Source: Myxococcales bacterium
Lineage (GTDB): Bacteria; Myxococcota_A; UBA9042
Length of the DNA: 63,860 bases
Direction of reading: 5' to 3'
NCBI GenBank assembly: GCA_009692425.1
Contig: SHZF01000019.1
Span: 1-63,860 of the forward strand
The notes beneath the pieces were generated by a model. That model did no database searches. It was not told the origin of the DNA and worked only from the letters and a program-made list of their open reading frames with translations. Shown here in pieces: positions 16,610-24,460 of the stretch. Both the position numbers and the translations under genes were made by a program. Numbering within the stretch: position 1 is the first letter of the stretch; each line of letters starts with the position of its first letter.

Positions 16610-17280
16610 TTGGCGGCCGCCGGGGGAACGGGAGCGGGTGCTGGGGCCAGTGCCGGAGTGGGCGCTGAAGTGGGCGCTAAAGTCGGCACTGCCGGCGCCG
16701 CGCCGATGACGCCGCACCCGATGCGTGCGCCCGCGTTGCCGGCAGGCTGGCCGCCGTCGTCGGTTTTGGCGTGGATGATGACTCCGCGCCCGAGCACCGC
16801 GTTCTTGGCCGTGAGGCTTGCCAGCGTCAGCGTCACCTCGAGGTCGGCGACTCCGTTGGCGTCGGCCGTCAGGTTGCCGAGGTCACCGGCGTGGCGCTGC
16901 GGCTTGTCCGTCAGGCCGTGGTCGTGGCCGTCCGGGTTGAAGTGCCCGCCCGCCGAACTCGCGTCGGGCTTGCTGCAGTCGCCGAAGTCGTGGACGTGAA
17001 AGCCATGCTGCGCGCCCGGCGTCAGCCCTTCGACGTGGGCCGTGACCTTGAGCTCCTTGCCCTCCTGCACGAACCGCACGCTGCCCTTGACGGCCGCGCC
17101 CGACGCCGCCACCAGCCAGGCCACGGCGGTCGTCACCGGCGCAGACTTCGCGGGCTTCGCGGCCGCAGCCGGGTACTTGGCCGTCTTGCTGGGCACGCCA
17201 TTGGCGACGCCGGCACCCAGCACACAGAAGACGGCAACGACACCAAGCGAGGCCTGGATGGCAGATGAGCAATAGCTCAT
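16606..17280 (-). CDS. sodC: Cu/Zn superoxide dismutase, exported
   Basis: A 224-residue SodC. A signal peptide (QASLGVVAVFCVLGAGVANG) is followed by a Lys/Ala linker and the dismutase domain. Metal ligands are visible in HGFHVHDFGDC, AGGHFNPDGHDHG and the HAGDLGN segment; the disulfide cysteines are in GDC and RIGCGVIG. The end is a Pro/Ala/Thr-rich tail (APTSAPTPALAPAPAPVPP), which may span the cell wall or tether the protein. It converts superoxide to peroxide and oxygen in the periplasm or at the surface. ATG 17280 has GGAG about 8 bases upstream. The same frame is open upstream into a truncated cyclase, so a fused ORF exists; I separate them because the signal peptide belongs at an N-terminus. 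Confidence 0.9.
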   Translation of the reverse strand: MSYCSSAIQASLGVVAVFCVLGAGVANGVPSKTAKYPAAAAKPAKSAPVTTAVAWLVAASGAAVKGSVRFVQEGKELKVTAHVEGLTPGAQHGFHVHDFGDCSKPDASSAGGHFNPDGHDHGLTDKPQRHAGDLGNLTADANGVADLEVTLTLASLTAKNAVLGRGVIIHAKTDDGGQPAGNAGARIGCGVIGAAPAVPTLAPTSAPTPALAPAPAPVPPAAAK

Positions 17281-17976
17281 GGAGACTCCTCGGGTGCGTG
17301 AGGCGGCACCTCTGCAATGTGGGTGGCAGCGACGAGCGACGAGACCAAGAACGCGCGGCACCGGTAGCCCGGCGACGCACATATAGGCGTCGCCGATCGT
17401 CTTGATTTTTTCGACGCCGTGGCGGTCAGCAAGCCCGTAAAAATGCGTAAAAATGCCGTTGAGCAGCCCTACCAGGTCATCCGGTTCCACGCGGGCCGAC
17501 ATGGCGGTGAAGCCAGCGAGGTCGCAGAACAGCACCGAAGTCTCGTCGAAGCGCTCTGCAATGATGCCCGGCTTGTGCTTCAGGCGCTCGGCAATCTCGA
17601 TCGGCAAGATGTTGAGCAGCAACCGATCCGACTGGCGCAGCGCCATGCCGAGCTTCTGGGTCAGGTCGTGGACGGCGTCGAGCATCCGGTTGATGGCGTC
17701 GGTCATGCTCGAAAGTTCGTCGTGGCCATCGACGGGAACGCGTACGCCCGCGTTCGGCGCCGCGGCCACCTTGCCCACCTGCAGCGAAACGCGCGCGAGA
17801 CGATCGAGCACCAGGCGCTTGAGCGTCGCCAGCGTGGCCAGCCCGAAGATCGCGCCGGTGAGCAGCACGGAGCGCAGCGGCAGGTACAGGCCGGCGACGA
17901 GCGTGTCGGTGATGAAGGCCAGAACCGTAAGCACGCAGGCGCGCAGCGAAGTCCACCGCGGCGCGCGTTCCGTCAT
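17281..17976 (-). pseudogene. Truncated class III adenylate/guanylate cyclase, broken next to sodC
   Basis: The frame begins with two membrane helices (LRACVLTVLAFITDTLVAGL and LLTGAIFGLATLATL), a HAMP-like segment (DGHDELSSMTDAINRMLDAV), the pre-cyclase linker LLLNILPIEIAERLK and the cyclase start VLFCDLAGFTAMSA. It runs to IKTIGDAYMCVAGLPVPR, then leaves the family at about 17352. The remaining two thirds of the catalytic domain, including the transition-state Asn/Arg region, are missing. The frame continues without a stop through about 24 unrelated codons into sodC. It is best read as a deletion or recombination scar and cannot be an active cyclase. A promoter-like sequence still precedes it. 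Confidence 0.75.
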
Positions 17977-18025
17977 CGCTCAACCCCGCCAACGCGCCGG
18001 CCGACGTCGGGGGCGGGCGCGAGGG

Positions 18026-18054
18026 AGTGTAGGGGCGGGCGCGGCGGACGTCCA
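18026..18054 (-). promoter_or_regulatory. Predicted promoter of the truncated cyclase
   Basis: On the minus strand TGGACG (18054-18049) and TACACT (18031-18026) are 17 bp apart. The implied start near 18019 lies about 43 bases before the ATG at 17976. Because the cyclase is broken, it may now serve sodC and the gene after it. Confidence 0.35.
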
Positions 18055-18064
18055 TGCGCTTCGC

Positions 18065-18216
18065 GGCCCCGATCCGCGGCCTTCGGCGCATTTCGTTGTT
18101 GTCGTCATCGGTTGGCGGTTCGATGTACCCGGTGTGCGCGTCGACCGCCAACCTCCTGAACGCAGACAACTGCGCCCGAATTCGGCGTTCGGGAAAGGTT
18201 GGCTGGTGGATCCTGG
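18065..18216 (-). repeat. 152-bp dispersed structured repeat, copy 2
   Basis: The reverse-complement partner of 2264-2415, with no gaps between copies. The hairpin is kept: GGTTGGCGGT and ACCGCCAACC form a perfect 10-bp stem (18110-18119 with 18144-18153). The base that changes between copies in the right arm still pairs, as A-T here and as G-T in copy 1. The CCGAATTCGG palindrome and the upstream CCAACC are also kept. It sits between a scrap of coding sequence and the promoter of the truncated cyclase. Its position matches copy 1, since both end about 5-15 bp before promoter-like sequence oriented away from the element. Confidence 0.8.
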
Positions 18217-18380
18217 GCGGAGTGCGCGGCGTCGACGTAGTGGATGCACAGGGCGAGGGCGCCGTGCTCGTCGAGCAGGTCGACCAGGTACGCCCAGGTG
18301 TTGCTGAGCTTGAAGTCCTCGGCCGCGCCGGGCGCTTCGGTGCGCGGCTCGGCGATGAGCGCCGGCCGTGCCCGCGTCGC
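18217..18380 (-). pseudogene. Gene scrap of unknown origin abutting repeat copy 2
   Basis: Between the ABC permease stop and repeat copy 2 the minus strand reads like real protein for about 45 codons. It includes EAPGAAEDFKLSNTWAYLVD and LLDEHGALALCIHYVDAAHS, with normal high-GC codon use. There is no credible start, and the frame runs straight into the repeat, where the coding pattern ends. It is most likely the remaining C-proximal piece of a gene cut by the event that placed the repeat here. I do not recognise the family. Confidence 0.4.
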
Positions 18381-19220
18381 TCAATCCCCCAACACCCGCC
18401 GCCGCAACAACCCGTGCGCAAACCCCGCAGTCACCACCAGCCCCACGCCCGCCGTCAGCGCCAGCCCCACCATCGGCCCCGCGACGTCGCCGCCGATCAG
18501 CAGCGCCCGGTATACGCTGGCCAGGTGGAACAGGGGATTGACCTGCATCACCAGGTGCAGCCAGGGCCCCGCGGCCTCGACCGGAAAGTACGTGCCGCTG
18601 GTCAGGCTCAGCGGAAATCCGACCAGGAACACGGCGTAGTTCATGTGGTCGATGCTCGGCACGAGGGCGGTGAAGATGAGCGCCGCCGCCGCGAAGGCCC
18701 ACGCCGCGACAAAACCCAGCAACGGCAGCACGGCCAACCACGGCCAGTGGAGGTCGAGTACGCCGAGCGCGCAGCCCAGGCCCAACACGCCAGCGACCAC
18801 GGCGGCGTTCATCGTGCCGCGCAGGCCTGCCCACAGGATTTCGCCCCACACCACATGGCGGACTTCGACTTGGCTCGCGAGCATGCCGTCCCACGTCTTC
18901 TGGTAGAACATGCGCACGTAGCTGCCGTAGAGCGCTTCGTAGTACGACGAGGTGAAGACCGCGTAGGCGAGCAGGCCCGGCGCCATCCACGTCGCGTAGT
19001 CGACCGTGCGGCCGTCGATGGCGATGCCGCCGACGTGCGCCCCGAGACCCAACCCAAACGCGAAAAAGCTGACCACAGGCTCCATCGCCGGCGGCACGAA
19101 CGACGTCTTCCAGTTGCGGCGCCAGACACGAAAGTTGCGGGCCAGCACGGCGCGACTGCGCCAGTCGGGCAGGCTGGCGAGGTGCGGGACCCACACGGCT
19201 TTGGGGTTGGCTGCGCTCAT
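18381..19220 (-). CDS. ABC-2 type exporter permease (NodJ/DrrB-like)
   Basis: A 279-residue membrane protein with six helices and the ABC-2 pattern: a cytoplasmic start (NFRVWRRNWKTSFVPPAMEP), then VSFFAFGLGLGAHVG, LLAYAVFTSSYYEALYGSYVR and FYQKTWDGMLASQV. Late in the protein VGFPLSLTSGTYFPVEAAGP and NPLFHLASVYRALL are the signature region of NodJ/DrrB-type permeases. ATG 19220 overlaps the TGA of the ATPase gene (ATGA), so both subunits are co-translated. These transporters export hydrophobic or lipid-linked molecules, and drug or glycolipid export is typical for the family. The substrate here is unknown. Confidence 0.9.
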   Translation of the reverse strand: MSAANPKAVWVPHLASLPDWRSRAVLARNFRVWRRNWKTSFVPPAMEPVVSFFAFGLGLGAHVGGIAIDGRTVDYATWMAPGLLAYAVFTSSYYEALYGSYVRMFYQKTWDGMLASQVEVRHVVWGEILWAGLRGTMNAAVVAGVLGLGCALGVLDLHWPWLAVLPLLGFVAAWAFAAAALIFTALVPSIDHMNYAVFLVGFPLSLTSGTYFPVEAAGPWLHLVMQVNPLFHLASVYRALLIGGDVAGPMVGLALTAGVGLVVTAGFAHGLLRRRVLGD

Positions 19221-20254
19221 GGCGGCACGACTGCGGCGCCGCGCGCGTCTTGTTGGCGCTGCAGCAGCAGGAACAGGTCTTCGAGCGTCGCGCGGCGCAG
19301 TTCGAACGGGACGCCGTCGAGCGCCAGCGTGAGCGCGGCCAGGTCCGCCGCCTTCACCGGCACATGCCACTCGCTCAAGATGCACGCTGGCGCCGCACCG
19401 GTCCGCTCGGCCCCACCCACGAGGTCGCGCTCGCCCACACGATCGCGCTCGCCCGTCCACGCACGCACGCGCTCGCGCGCCAACGGCCCGTCGGGCACCA
19501 CCGCCACGTGCTCGCCCAACACCTCGCCCAGCAACTGGCGCGGCACGCCGTGTGCGACGGCCTTGCCCTGGGACATCACGAGGACTTCATCGGAAAGCTT
19601 TTCTGCCTCGTCCATGTAGTGCGTCGTCAGGATGATGCCCAGGCCGTCGGCGCGCAGGCGGTCCACCAGTTGCCAGACTTCGACCCGCGCCGCCGGGTCG
19701 AGGCCCGTGGTCGGCTCGTCGAGGAACAGCACGTCGGGGGAATGCACCAGCGCCCGCGCAATCAGCGCCCGCCGTTTGAAGCCGCCCGACAACTGCTGGG
19801 GCGATTTCGCCGCGTGCTCGCGCAGGCCGAACTGGTCGAGCAGGCGGCCGATGCGATCGGCGACGTTGGCCGGGCGCGGCCGAAAGTAGGTGGCGTACAC
19901 CTCGAGGTTGGCGAGCACGTCGAGGTCGGAGTCGAGCGTGTCGTCTTGGGTGACGACGCCGATGCGGCGCTTGACGAGGTCGCGGTGGCTGGAGAGATCG
20001 AGTCCACCGTAGCGGATCGTGCCGACGTCGGGGTCGAGAAAGCCGTACAGCATCCGCAGGGTCGTCGTCTTGCCCGCGCCGTTAGGCCCGAGCAGGCCGA
20101 GCACGCTGCCGCGCCGGCACGTGAGGTCGAGGCCATCGACGACGGGCTTGCCAGCGAAGCGCTTGGCCAGGCCGCGGGCTTCGAGCAACGGAGCCGAAGG
20201 GTCGAACCGCGGGTCCGGCGGCGCCGTGGGCCGGGAGTCGAGGGGGATGGTCAT
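19217..20254 (-). CDS. ABC-2 type exporter ATP-binding protein (NodI/DrrA-like)
   Basis: A 345-residue ATPase. It has Walker A GPNGAGKTTT (about residues 58-67), the Q-loop VVTQDD, the signature QLSGGFKRRALIARAL, Walker B VLFLDEPTTGLDP and the switch His in ILTTHYMDEAE. After the nucleotide-binding domain there is a C-terminal accessory domain ending DLFLLLQRQQ, as in DrrA/NodI proteins. ATG 20254 overlaps the stop of rlmN and its own stop overlaps the permease start, giving a tightly coupled rlmN-ATPase-permease string. It powers the permease encoded next. The linkage to rlmN, a ribosome methylase, is interesting because both families are tied to antibiotic tolerance; that connection is inference. 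Confidence 0.92.
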   Translation of the reverse strand: MTIPLDSRPTAPPDPRFDPSAPLLEARGLAKRFAGKPVVDGLDLTCRRGSVLGLLGPNGAGKTTTLRMLYGFLDPDVGTIRYGGLDLSSHRDLVKRRIGVVTQDDTLDSDLDVLANLEVYATYFRPRPANVADRIGRLLDQFGLREHAAKSPQQLSGGFKRRALIARALVHSPDVLFLDEPTTGLDPAARVEVWQLVDRLRADGLGIILTTHYMDEAEKLSDEVLVMSQGKAVAHGVPRQLLGEVLGEHVAVVPDGPLARERVRAWTGERDRVGERDLVGGAERTGAAPACILSEWHVPVKAADLAALTLALDGVPFELRRATLEDLFLLLQRQQDARGAAVVPP

Positions 20255-21351
20255 GACGGCGCGTCCCGCGTGCTGCTGGCGCCGCGCAGCCTGCCCGCCA
20301 ACTGCCCACAGGCGCCGCCGACCTCGCGCCCGTGGGGGTGTCGCACCAGCGCGCGCACGCCGGCGGCCTGCATCTCCGCACGGAAGGCTTCGACCGCCGC
20401 CATCGTCGGCGTGCGCAGCGCGGCGTCCGGTCCCGGGTTGGCCACGATCAAGTTGAGGCGCGCGGGCAGCCCTGCCAGCCACCCGGCGAGCAGGCGGGCG
20501 TCGGCGGCCGAGTCGTTCCACCCGTCAAACAGCACATACTCGACGAGCACGTCGCGCCCGGCCGGAAGGTGGCTTTGCAGCGCGCGTTTCAACTCCGCCA
20601 GCGGCCAGCGCCGATTGACCGGCATGGCAAAGCTGCGCCGCTCGTCGTCGGGCGCGTTCAGGCTCACGGCGAGGTGGGCGCGGCACGTCGCGAAGAAGGT
20701 GGGCAGTTGCGCCACCACGCCGACGGTGCTCACCGTGCACGAGCGCCAGCCGAGGCCGAACGCGCGGTCATCCTGCAGCACGGCGAGCGCGGCGGCGACG
20801 GCGGCCAGGTTGTCGAATGGCTCTCCCATGCCCATGAAGACGACGTTGCCGACGGGCGGTCGCGTGCCCCGGATGGCCTGCCACGCCGCGCGCGCCAGGC
20901 GGAACTGGGCGACGATCTCGCCAGATCCCAAGGCGCGCTGCAGGCCCAGTCGGCCGGTTTCGCAGAAGCGGCACGCAAACGCACAGCCGGCCTGGCTCGA
21001 CAGGCACACTGTCGTGCGATCGCCGCCCGGCGCCGGGATGACGACCGTCTCGATCGCCTGGCCATCGGCGGTGGTGAGGCCCAGGCGCAGGGTGCCGTCG
21101 GCGGCCAGCGCGTGTTCGGCCAGGCGCAGGGTCGTCGGCGGGGCCACGGCGACTGCTGCGGCGCTGCGGGCGGCGCGTCCGAGCGCGGCGAGGCCCGTGG
21201 CCCAAGGTTGCTCCTCGACCAGCACGGCACGCCACAGTGCGGCCAGCGCGGCGTCGGCCTGGCTGGGGCGCAGGCCGTGGCTCGCAAGAGCGCGCGCCGC
21301 CAGGTCGAAGGGCAGGGCGTCGAGGGCGGCGGGAGGAGCGGGCGTCGGCAT
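20251..21351 (-). CDS. rlmN: 23S rRNA (adenine-C2) methyltransferase of the RlmN/Cfr radical-SAM family
   Basis: A 366-residue radical-SAM enzyme. The CxxxCxxC cluster motif is visible in GCAFACRFCETG (about residues 140-151). FMGMGEPFDN is the SAM-binding GGE-like segment, and STVGVV and HLAVSLNAPDDERR are conserved RlmN blocks. The second catalytic cysteine of the family lies near the end in GREVGGACGQLAG. The enzyme methylates A2503 of 23S rRNA and, in many species, A37 of some tRNAs. I favour RlmN over Cfr because it is a single chromosomal copy of normal length in house-style DNA, but motifs alone do not separate them strictly. ATG 21351 is chosen because the longer frame upstream lacks coding character and contains the promoter. 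Confidence 0.88.
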   Translation of the reverse strand: MPTPAPPAALDALPFDLAARALASHGLRPSQADAALAALWRAVLVEEQPWATGLAALGRAARSAAAVAVAPPTTLRLAEHALAADGTLRLGLTTADGQAIETVVIPAPGGDRTTVCLSSQAGCAFACRFCETGRLGLQRALGSGEIVAQFRLARAAWQAIRGTRPPVGNVVFMGMGEPFDNLAAVAAALAVLQDDRAFGLGWRSCTVSTVGVVAQLPTFFATCRAHLAVSLNAPDDERRSFAMPVNRRWPLAELKRALQSHLPAGRDVLVEYVLFDGWNDSAADARLLAGWLAGLPARLNLIVANPGPDAALRTPTMAAVEAFRAEMQAAGVRALVRHPHGREVGGACGQLAGRLRGASSTRDAPS

Positions 21352-21361
21352 GGCGGCGTGC

Positions 21362-21390
21362 AGTGTGCTGGCAGGCGTGGATGCGGGCAA
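21362..21390 (-). promoter_or_regulatory. Predicted promoter of rlmN and the exporter genes
   Basis: On the minus strand TTGCCC (21390-21385) and CACACT (21367-21362) are 17 bp apart. The implied start falls within about five bases of the ATG at 21351, so the transcript would be nearly leaderless. Confidence 0.35.
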
Positions 21391-21404
21391 GACCAGTCGA
21401 ATGC

Positions 21405-21429
21405 GGGTTTGCCGCGTGTGGGTTTGCCG
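21405..21429 (+). repeat. Paired GGGTTTGCCG direct repeats between divergent genes
   Basis: Two exact copies of GGGTTTGCCG (21405-21414 and 21420-21429) are offset by 15 bp. They lie in the gap between the divergent rlmN and hydrolase genes, upstream of the rlmN -35 box. They could be an operator, or chance in GC-rich DNA. Confidence 0.25.
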
Positions 21430-21517
21430 AGGCGCGGCACCGTGTGCGATCGTGCCGGGTGCGCTGGCAGGTGATCGAGACGCGCCACCCACCCGCGCAG
21501 CCAGCACGGAGGACGTC

Positions 21518-22597
21518 ATGACGAGTCAGTCACCCCGCGCCCGCAGGTTGGCGCTTGCTGCTGCGCCCTTGGCGCTCTGCGTCCTGCTGGCCCGCTGCGC
21601 CGTGAATCCCGTGCCGACGCCGGCCGCCCCGCAGGCCACCGCTTCGACCGACGCTGCGGCTGCAGTCGACAGCGTGCAGTACGATGGCGCGGTGCTGGCA
21701 ACGCCGGCCGACGCGGCCCCCACGGACGGGGCGGCCGCTGCAGATGCCAAGCCCACGTCTGCCGTCCCCGTCGTCGGCTTCCTGGCGGTGACGGCCACGG
21801 ACGCCGCCACCGATCCGCAGTTCGGCGACCACGTCACGGCCAGCCTGTCGAACACGCTTGGCAGCGGGCGCCTGGTCGTGTTCCTGGCGGGCACCGGCGC
21901 CACGCCCAAGGACTACGAGGCCCTCGCGACCGAAGCCGCGCGCGTGGGCCACCGCGTCCTAGCGCTGGCCTACCCGAACAACCCCTCGGTCGCGTCGCTG
22001 TGCGGCGAGGATTCGACTTGTTACGAGTACGTCCGCCATGAGGTGCTCGACGGCCAGAACCGCTCGCCCAAGATCGCCATCCAGTCGGTCGACAGCATCC
22101 AGCATCGCCTGGTCGCCGCGCTGCAGTACCTCGCCAAGGCGCGGCCCGCCGAGGGCTGGGGCAGCTTCGTGCAGGGTTCGGCACTACAATGGTCGCTGAT
22201 CACGGTCGCGGGGCATTCGCAGGGCGCCGGGCACGCCGCGTTCATCGGCCGGCAGTACAGCGTGGCGCGCGTCGCGATGTTTGCCGGTGTCGTCGATGCC
22301 ACGGCGATGGGTCCCGCCGCATGGGTCAACAACCTGCACGCGACGCCGGCTGCCAAGTATTTCGGCTTCGTGCATACCGCCGACCCCGTTTACGCCAAGG
22401 TGAGCGCGAACTGGACGGCGCTCGGTCTCGGCGCCACCCGTACCGACGTCGGCAAGACGCCGGGGCCGTGGAACACCGCGCAGGCCCTCGTCACGAGCGC
22501 GCCCGCCGTGGTGCCGCACAACGCCGTTGCCGTGGATGGGCTCACGGCGAGCATCGCGAACGTCGCGCTGGTGTGGCGGCATGTGGTGGGGTTGTGA
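21518..22597 (+). CDS. Alpha/beta-hydrolase-fold lipoprotein
   Basis: A 359-residue predicted lipoprotein. The signal ALCVLLARC ends in a lipobox Cys, followed by an Ala/Asp/Thr linker to about residue 85. The hydrolase domain opens LVVFLAGTGATPKDY, where the GTG region would form the oxyanion hole. The nucleophile elbow is VAGHSQGAGHAAF (GxSxG, about residue 230). Later VHTADPVY supplies an Asp and VVPHNAV a His in suitable positions for the triad. CGEDSTCYEYVRHEV before the elbow carries two cysteines, probably a disulfide. It resembles surface esterase/lipase-like proteins of Myxococcota. GGAGG precedes the ATG by about 5 bases. Substrate unknown. Confidence 0.8.
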   Translation: MTSQSPRARRLALAAAPLALCVLLARCAVNPVPTPAAPQATASTDAAAAVDSVQYDGAVLATPADAAPTDGAAAADAKPTSAVPVVGFLAVTATDAATDPQFGDHVTASLSNTLGSGRLVVFLAGTGATPKDYEALATEAARVGHRVLALAYPNNPSVASLCGEDSTCYEYVRHEVLDGQNRSPKIAIQSVDSIQHRLVAALQYLAKARPAEGWGSFVQGSALQWSLITVAGHSQGAGHAAFIGRQYSVARVAMFAGVVDATAMGPAAWVNNLHATPAAKYFGFVHTADPVYAKVSANWTALGLGATRTDVGKTPGPWNTAQALVTSAPAVVPHNAVAVDGLTASIANVALVWRHVVGL

Positions 22598-22670
22598 GTT
22601 CGGCATCGTGATGCGGTGATGCGCGCAGTTCAGGCAGCTGGCGCGGACTACCGCGTCGGACGTCGCCAAC

Positions 22671-24392
22671 CTACCGCATGTACAAGTATCCCTGTGCCTG
22701 GCCCCCGCTCCAGTCGTTCGCCGCGTTGCGCGCATTCGAGTCGGCCCCGAAGTTGTGCCAGTACTTGTTGCCGCCGGGCGCCGCCGTCGGCCCCAGGATG
22801 AGGCGGTTCTGGCCGGTACCGCCGTAGCCATTCTGCATGCCGTTGACGGTGAACGAGAACGAGGTGTCCTCCCAGCCCGAGTGCGCGGCGTACAGGCAGC
22901 CCGACCACTTCGCGCCGGTCGTCAGGTTCTCGCACGACTGCAGGGGATGGTTGTCGTAGGTGTAGAGCTTGAATGGTTTGTTTCCCCAGCGGATTTTCAG
23001 TTTGTGGTCCTCGCCATAGTCGGCGCCCTTGGTCAGGTTGTGGATCATCATCTCGACGGGCGCCTGCTCGCTGTACCACTTGCCGCAGAAACTGGCGTTC
23101 TGGAGCTTGGCGTGGTCGAGGTACACCGCGCCCTCCTTGATGATGAGGACGTTGGAGCCGCCGGCGACCTCGTCGATCCAGCCGCAGCGCGTCCAGCCGC
23201 CGCCATCGGTGGCCTGATCACAATACGCCTGGAATGGCGCCGCGCCGCTGCCCAGTCCGTCGGTGTCGAGCCAATACAGTCCGCTGGCGACCTGCCCGCC
23301 CGCCAGCACTTCCTTGCAATTCTTGGCCGCGCTCTCGAGCGTTTCGCCGGGCTTGCCGACGCACTTGCCCCCGCTGCACGTCTTGCCGTCGGCGCACGCG
23401 CTGCCGCTGCCCGTGCACGCGCCGACATCGCCGCAGTCGTCGGCGATGGGGGCACCGCACGCGGCGTCCTTGGCCGCTTTGCACTGGCCGAGGCACGAAC
23501 TGATGCGCCGCCACACCAGGCCGTCGCAGAAATACAGGCGCTTGGTCGTCGTATCGAGGACCACACGGCCGACCTGCGTGCCACCGCACGTCGCCGCCTT
23601 GACGTCGACCCCCGCGAACTGGCCGCCCTGGATCGGCGAGTCGCCCAGGTCGAGCTTGCCGGCGACCCCCAACGTACCCGTCACCGCGCCGCCCTTGACC
23701 GAGAGGAAGCTGTTGGCGACGTCGGCCGCGAGGTGGTTCAGGCCCACACAGCCTTTGCAACCGAGCGTCTTGGCCTCGTCGGCCGAAGCGGCGCTGTCGG
23801 CGTTCTTCGCGACGTTGGCGAATTCGGCGGACTTGGCATTCTTTGCGTTCTCCGCCAGTTCCGCGCTTTTTGCCGTCAGCGCTTCCTTGGCGGCGCCTCC
23901 CTTGCTGTCGGAACCGGCATACGCAAAGCCGACCTTGGCCGACGTCACTGCACCGTCGGCGAGCGCATCGGTGCCCACGCAGCCGGTGCACTGCAGCCCC
24001 GCGGCCTGCTTGGCGTACCATGCGCGCGGCACCCAACCGAGCGGCAGCTTCGCCAGTTCGGGGTCCGTGCCGACCTTGACCGCGAGCCACAGCGGCTTCC
24101 CGGCGGTGAGCAGGGCTTCGGGGATCGTCTTGCCCTCGATGCCGCCCAGCGTCTCGGCGAAAAAGCCGCCCGCGATGGTGACGTCGATCGACTCCTCCCA
24201 CACCGGAGCCTTGGCGTCGGCGGCGTCGAAAAGGCGGAAGAAGACGACGTAGGCGCCATCGGCAGCGGGCCCGCCATTGGACGTGCGCAGGATGCCTTGG
24301 ACGGGCAGGGTAGCAGCCGTGGCGGCGACGGGCAGCAGGACCGCAGTCAGAACGGCTGCGGCGAAGCGGTTGCCGGAGATGGGGCTGGCCAT
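22671..24392 (-). CDS. Exported fibrinogen-like-domain protein with hexad-repeat stalk
   Basis: A 573-residue secreted protein. A signal peptide (FAAAVLTAVLLPVAATAA) leads into an N-terminal domain starting LPVQGILRTSNGGPAADGAY that is shared with the protein at 37256-39154. Next comes a stalk of AKxAEx hexads (KSAELAENAKNAKSAEFANV and on), a paired CxxC region (LGCKGCVG), a short Cys-rich linker and a C-terminal fibrinogen-like domain recognised by YCDQATDGGGWTRCGW. That domain usually binds sugars or other ligands with calcium. AGGAGG is 5 bases before the ATG. The protein looks like a surface or extracellular adhesin, with shaft and head built from separate modules. The binding partner is unknown. 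Confidence 0.8.
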   Translation of the reverse strand: MASPISGNRFAAAVLTAVLLPVAATAATLPVQGILRTSNGGPAADGAYVVFFRLFDAADAKAPVWEESIDVTIAGGFFAETLGGIEGKTIPEALLTAGKPLWLAVKVGTDPELAKLPLGWVPRAWYAKQAAGLQCTGCVGTDALADGAVTSAKVGFAYAGSDSKGGAAKEALTAKSAELAENAKNAKSAEFANVAKNADSAASADEAKTLGCKGCVGLNHLAADVANSFLSVKGGAVTGTLGVAGKLDLGDSPIQGGQFAGVDVKAATCGGTQVGRVVLDTTTKRLYFCDGLVWRRISSCLGQCKAAKDAACGAPIADDCGDVGACTGSGSACADGKTCSGGKCVGKPGETLESAAKNCKEVLAGGQVASGLYWLDTDGLGSGAAPFQAYCDQATDGGGWTRCGWIDEVAGGSNVLIIKEGAVYLDHAKLQNASFCGKWYSEQAPVEMMIHNLTKGADYGEDHKLKIRWGNKPFKLYTYDNHPLQSCENLTTGAKWSGCLYAAHSGWEDTSFSFTVNGMQNGYGGTGQNRLILGPTAAPGGNKYWHNFGADSNARNAANDWSGGQAQGYLYMR

Positions 24393-24417
24393 GGCGGCCT
24401 CCTGAAAGGGGACGTGC

Positions 24418-24446
24418 AGCGTACCCCCGCGGTGCCGAGTTGGCAA
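24418..24446 (-). promoter_or_regulatory. Predicted promoter of the fibrinogen-like protein gene
   Basis: On the minus strand TTGCCA (24446-24441) and TACGCT (24423-24418) are 17 bp apart. The implied start near 24411 leaves about 19 bases, which include the AGGAGG, before the ATG at 24392. Confidence 0.45.
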
Positions 24447-24460
24447 AGAAGTTGGCAGGT

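Noticed and set aside
16606-17976. A single 456-residue cyclase-superoxide dismutase fusion protein.
   Set aside because: The frame is continuous, but SodC keeps its own signal peptide and ribosome site, and the cyclase domain is cut short. A fusion would leave SodC in the wrong compartment.
19250-22597. A 1115-codon plus-strand frame ending with the hydrolase lipoprotein.
   Set aside because: Only the part from ATG 21518, with its ribosome site and lipobox, is coding. The rest is antisense to the ABC-2 exporter and rlmN genes.
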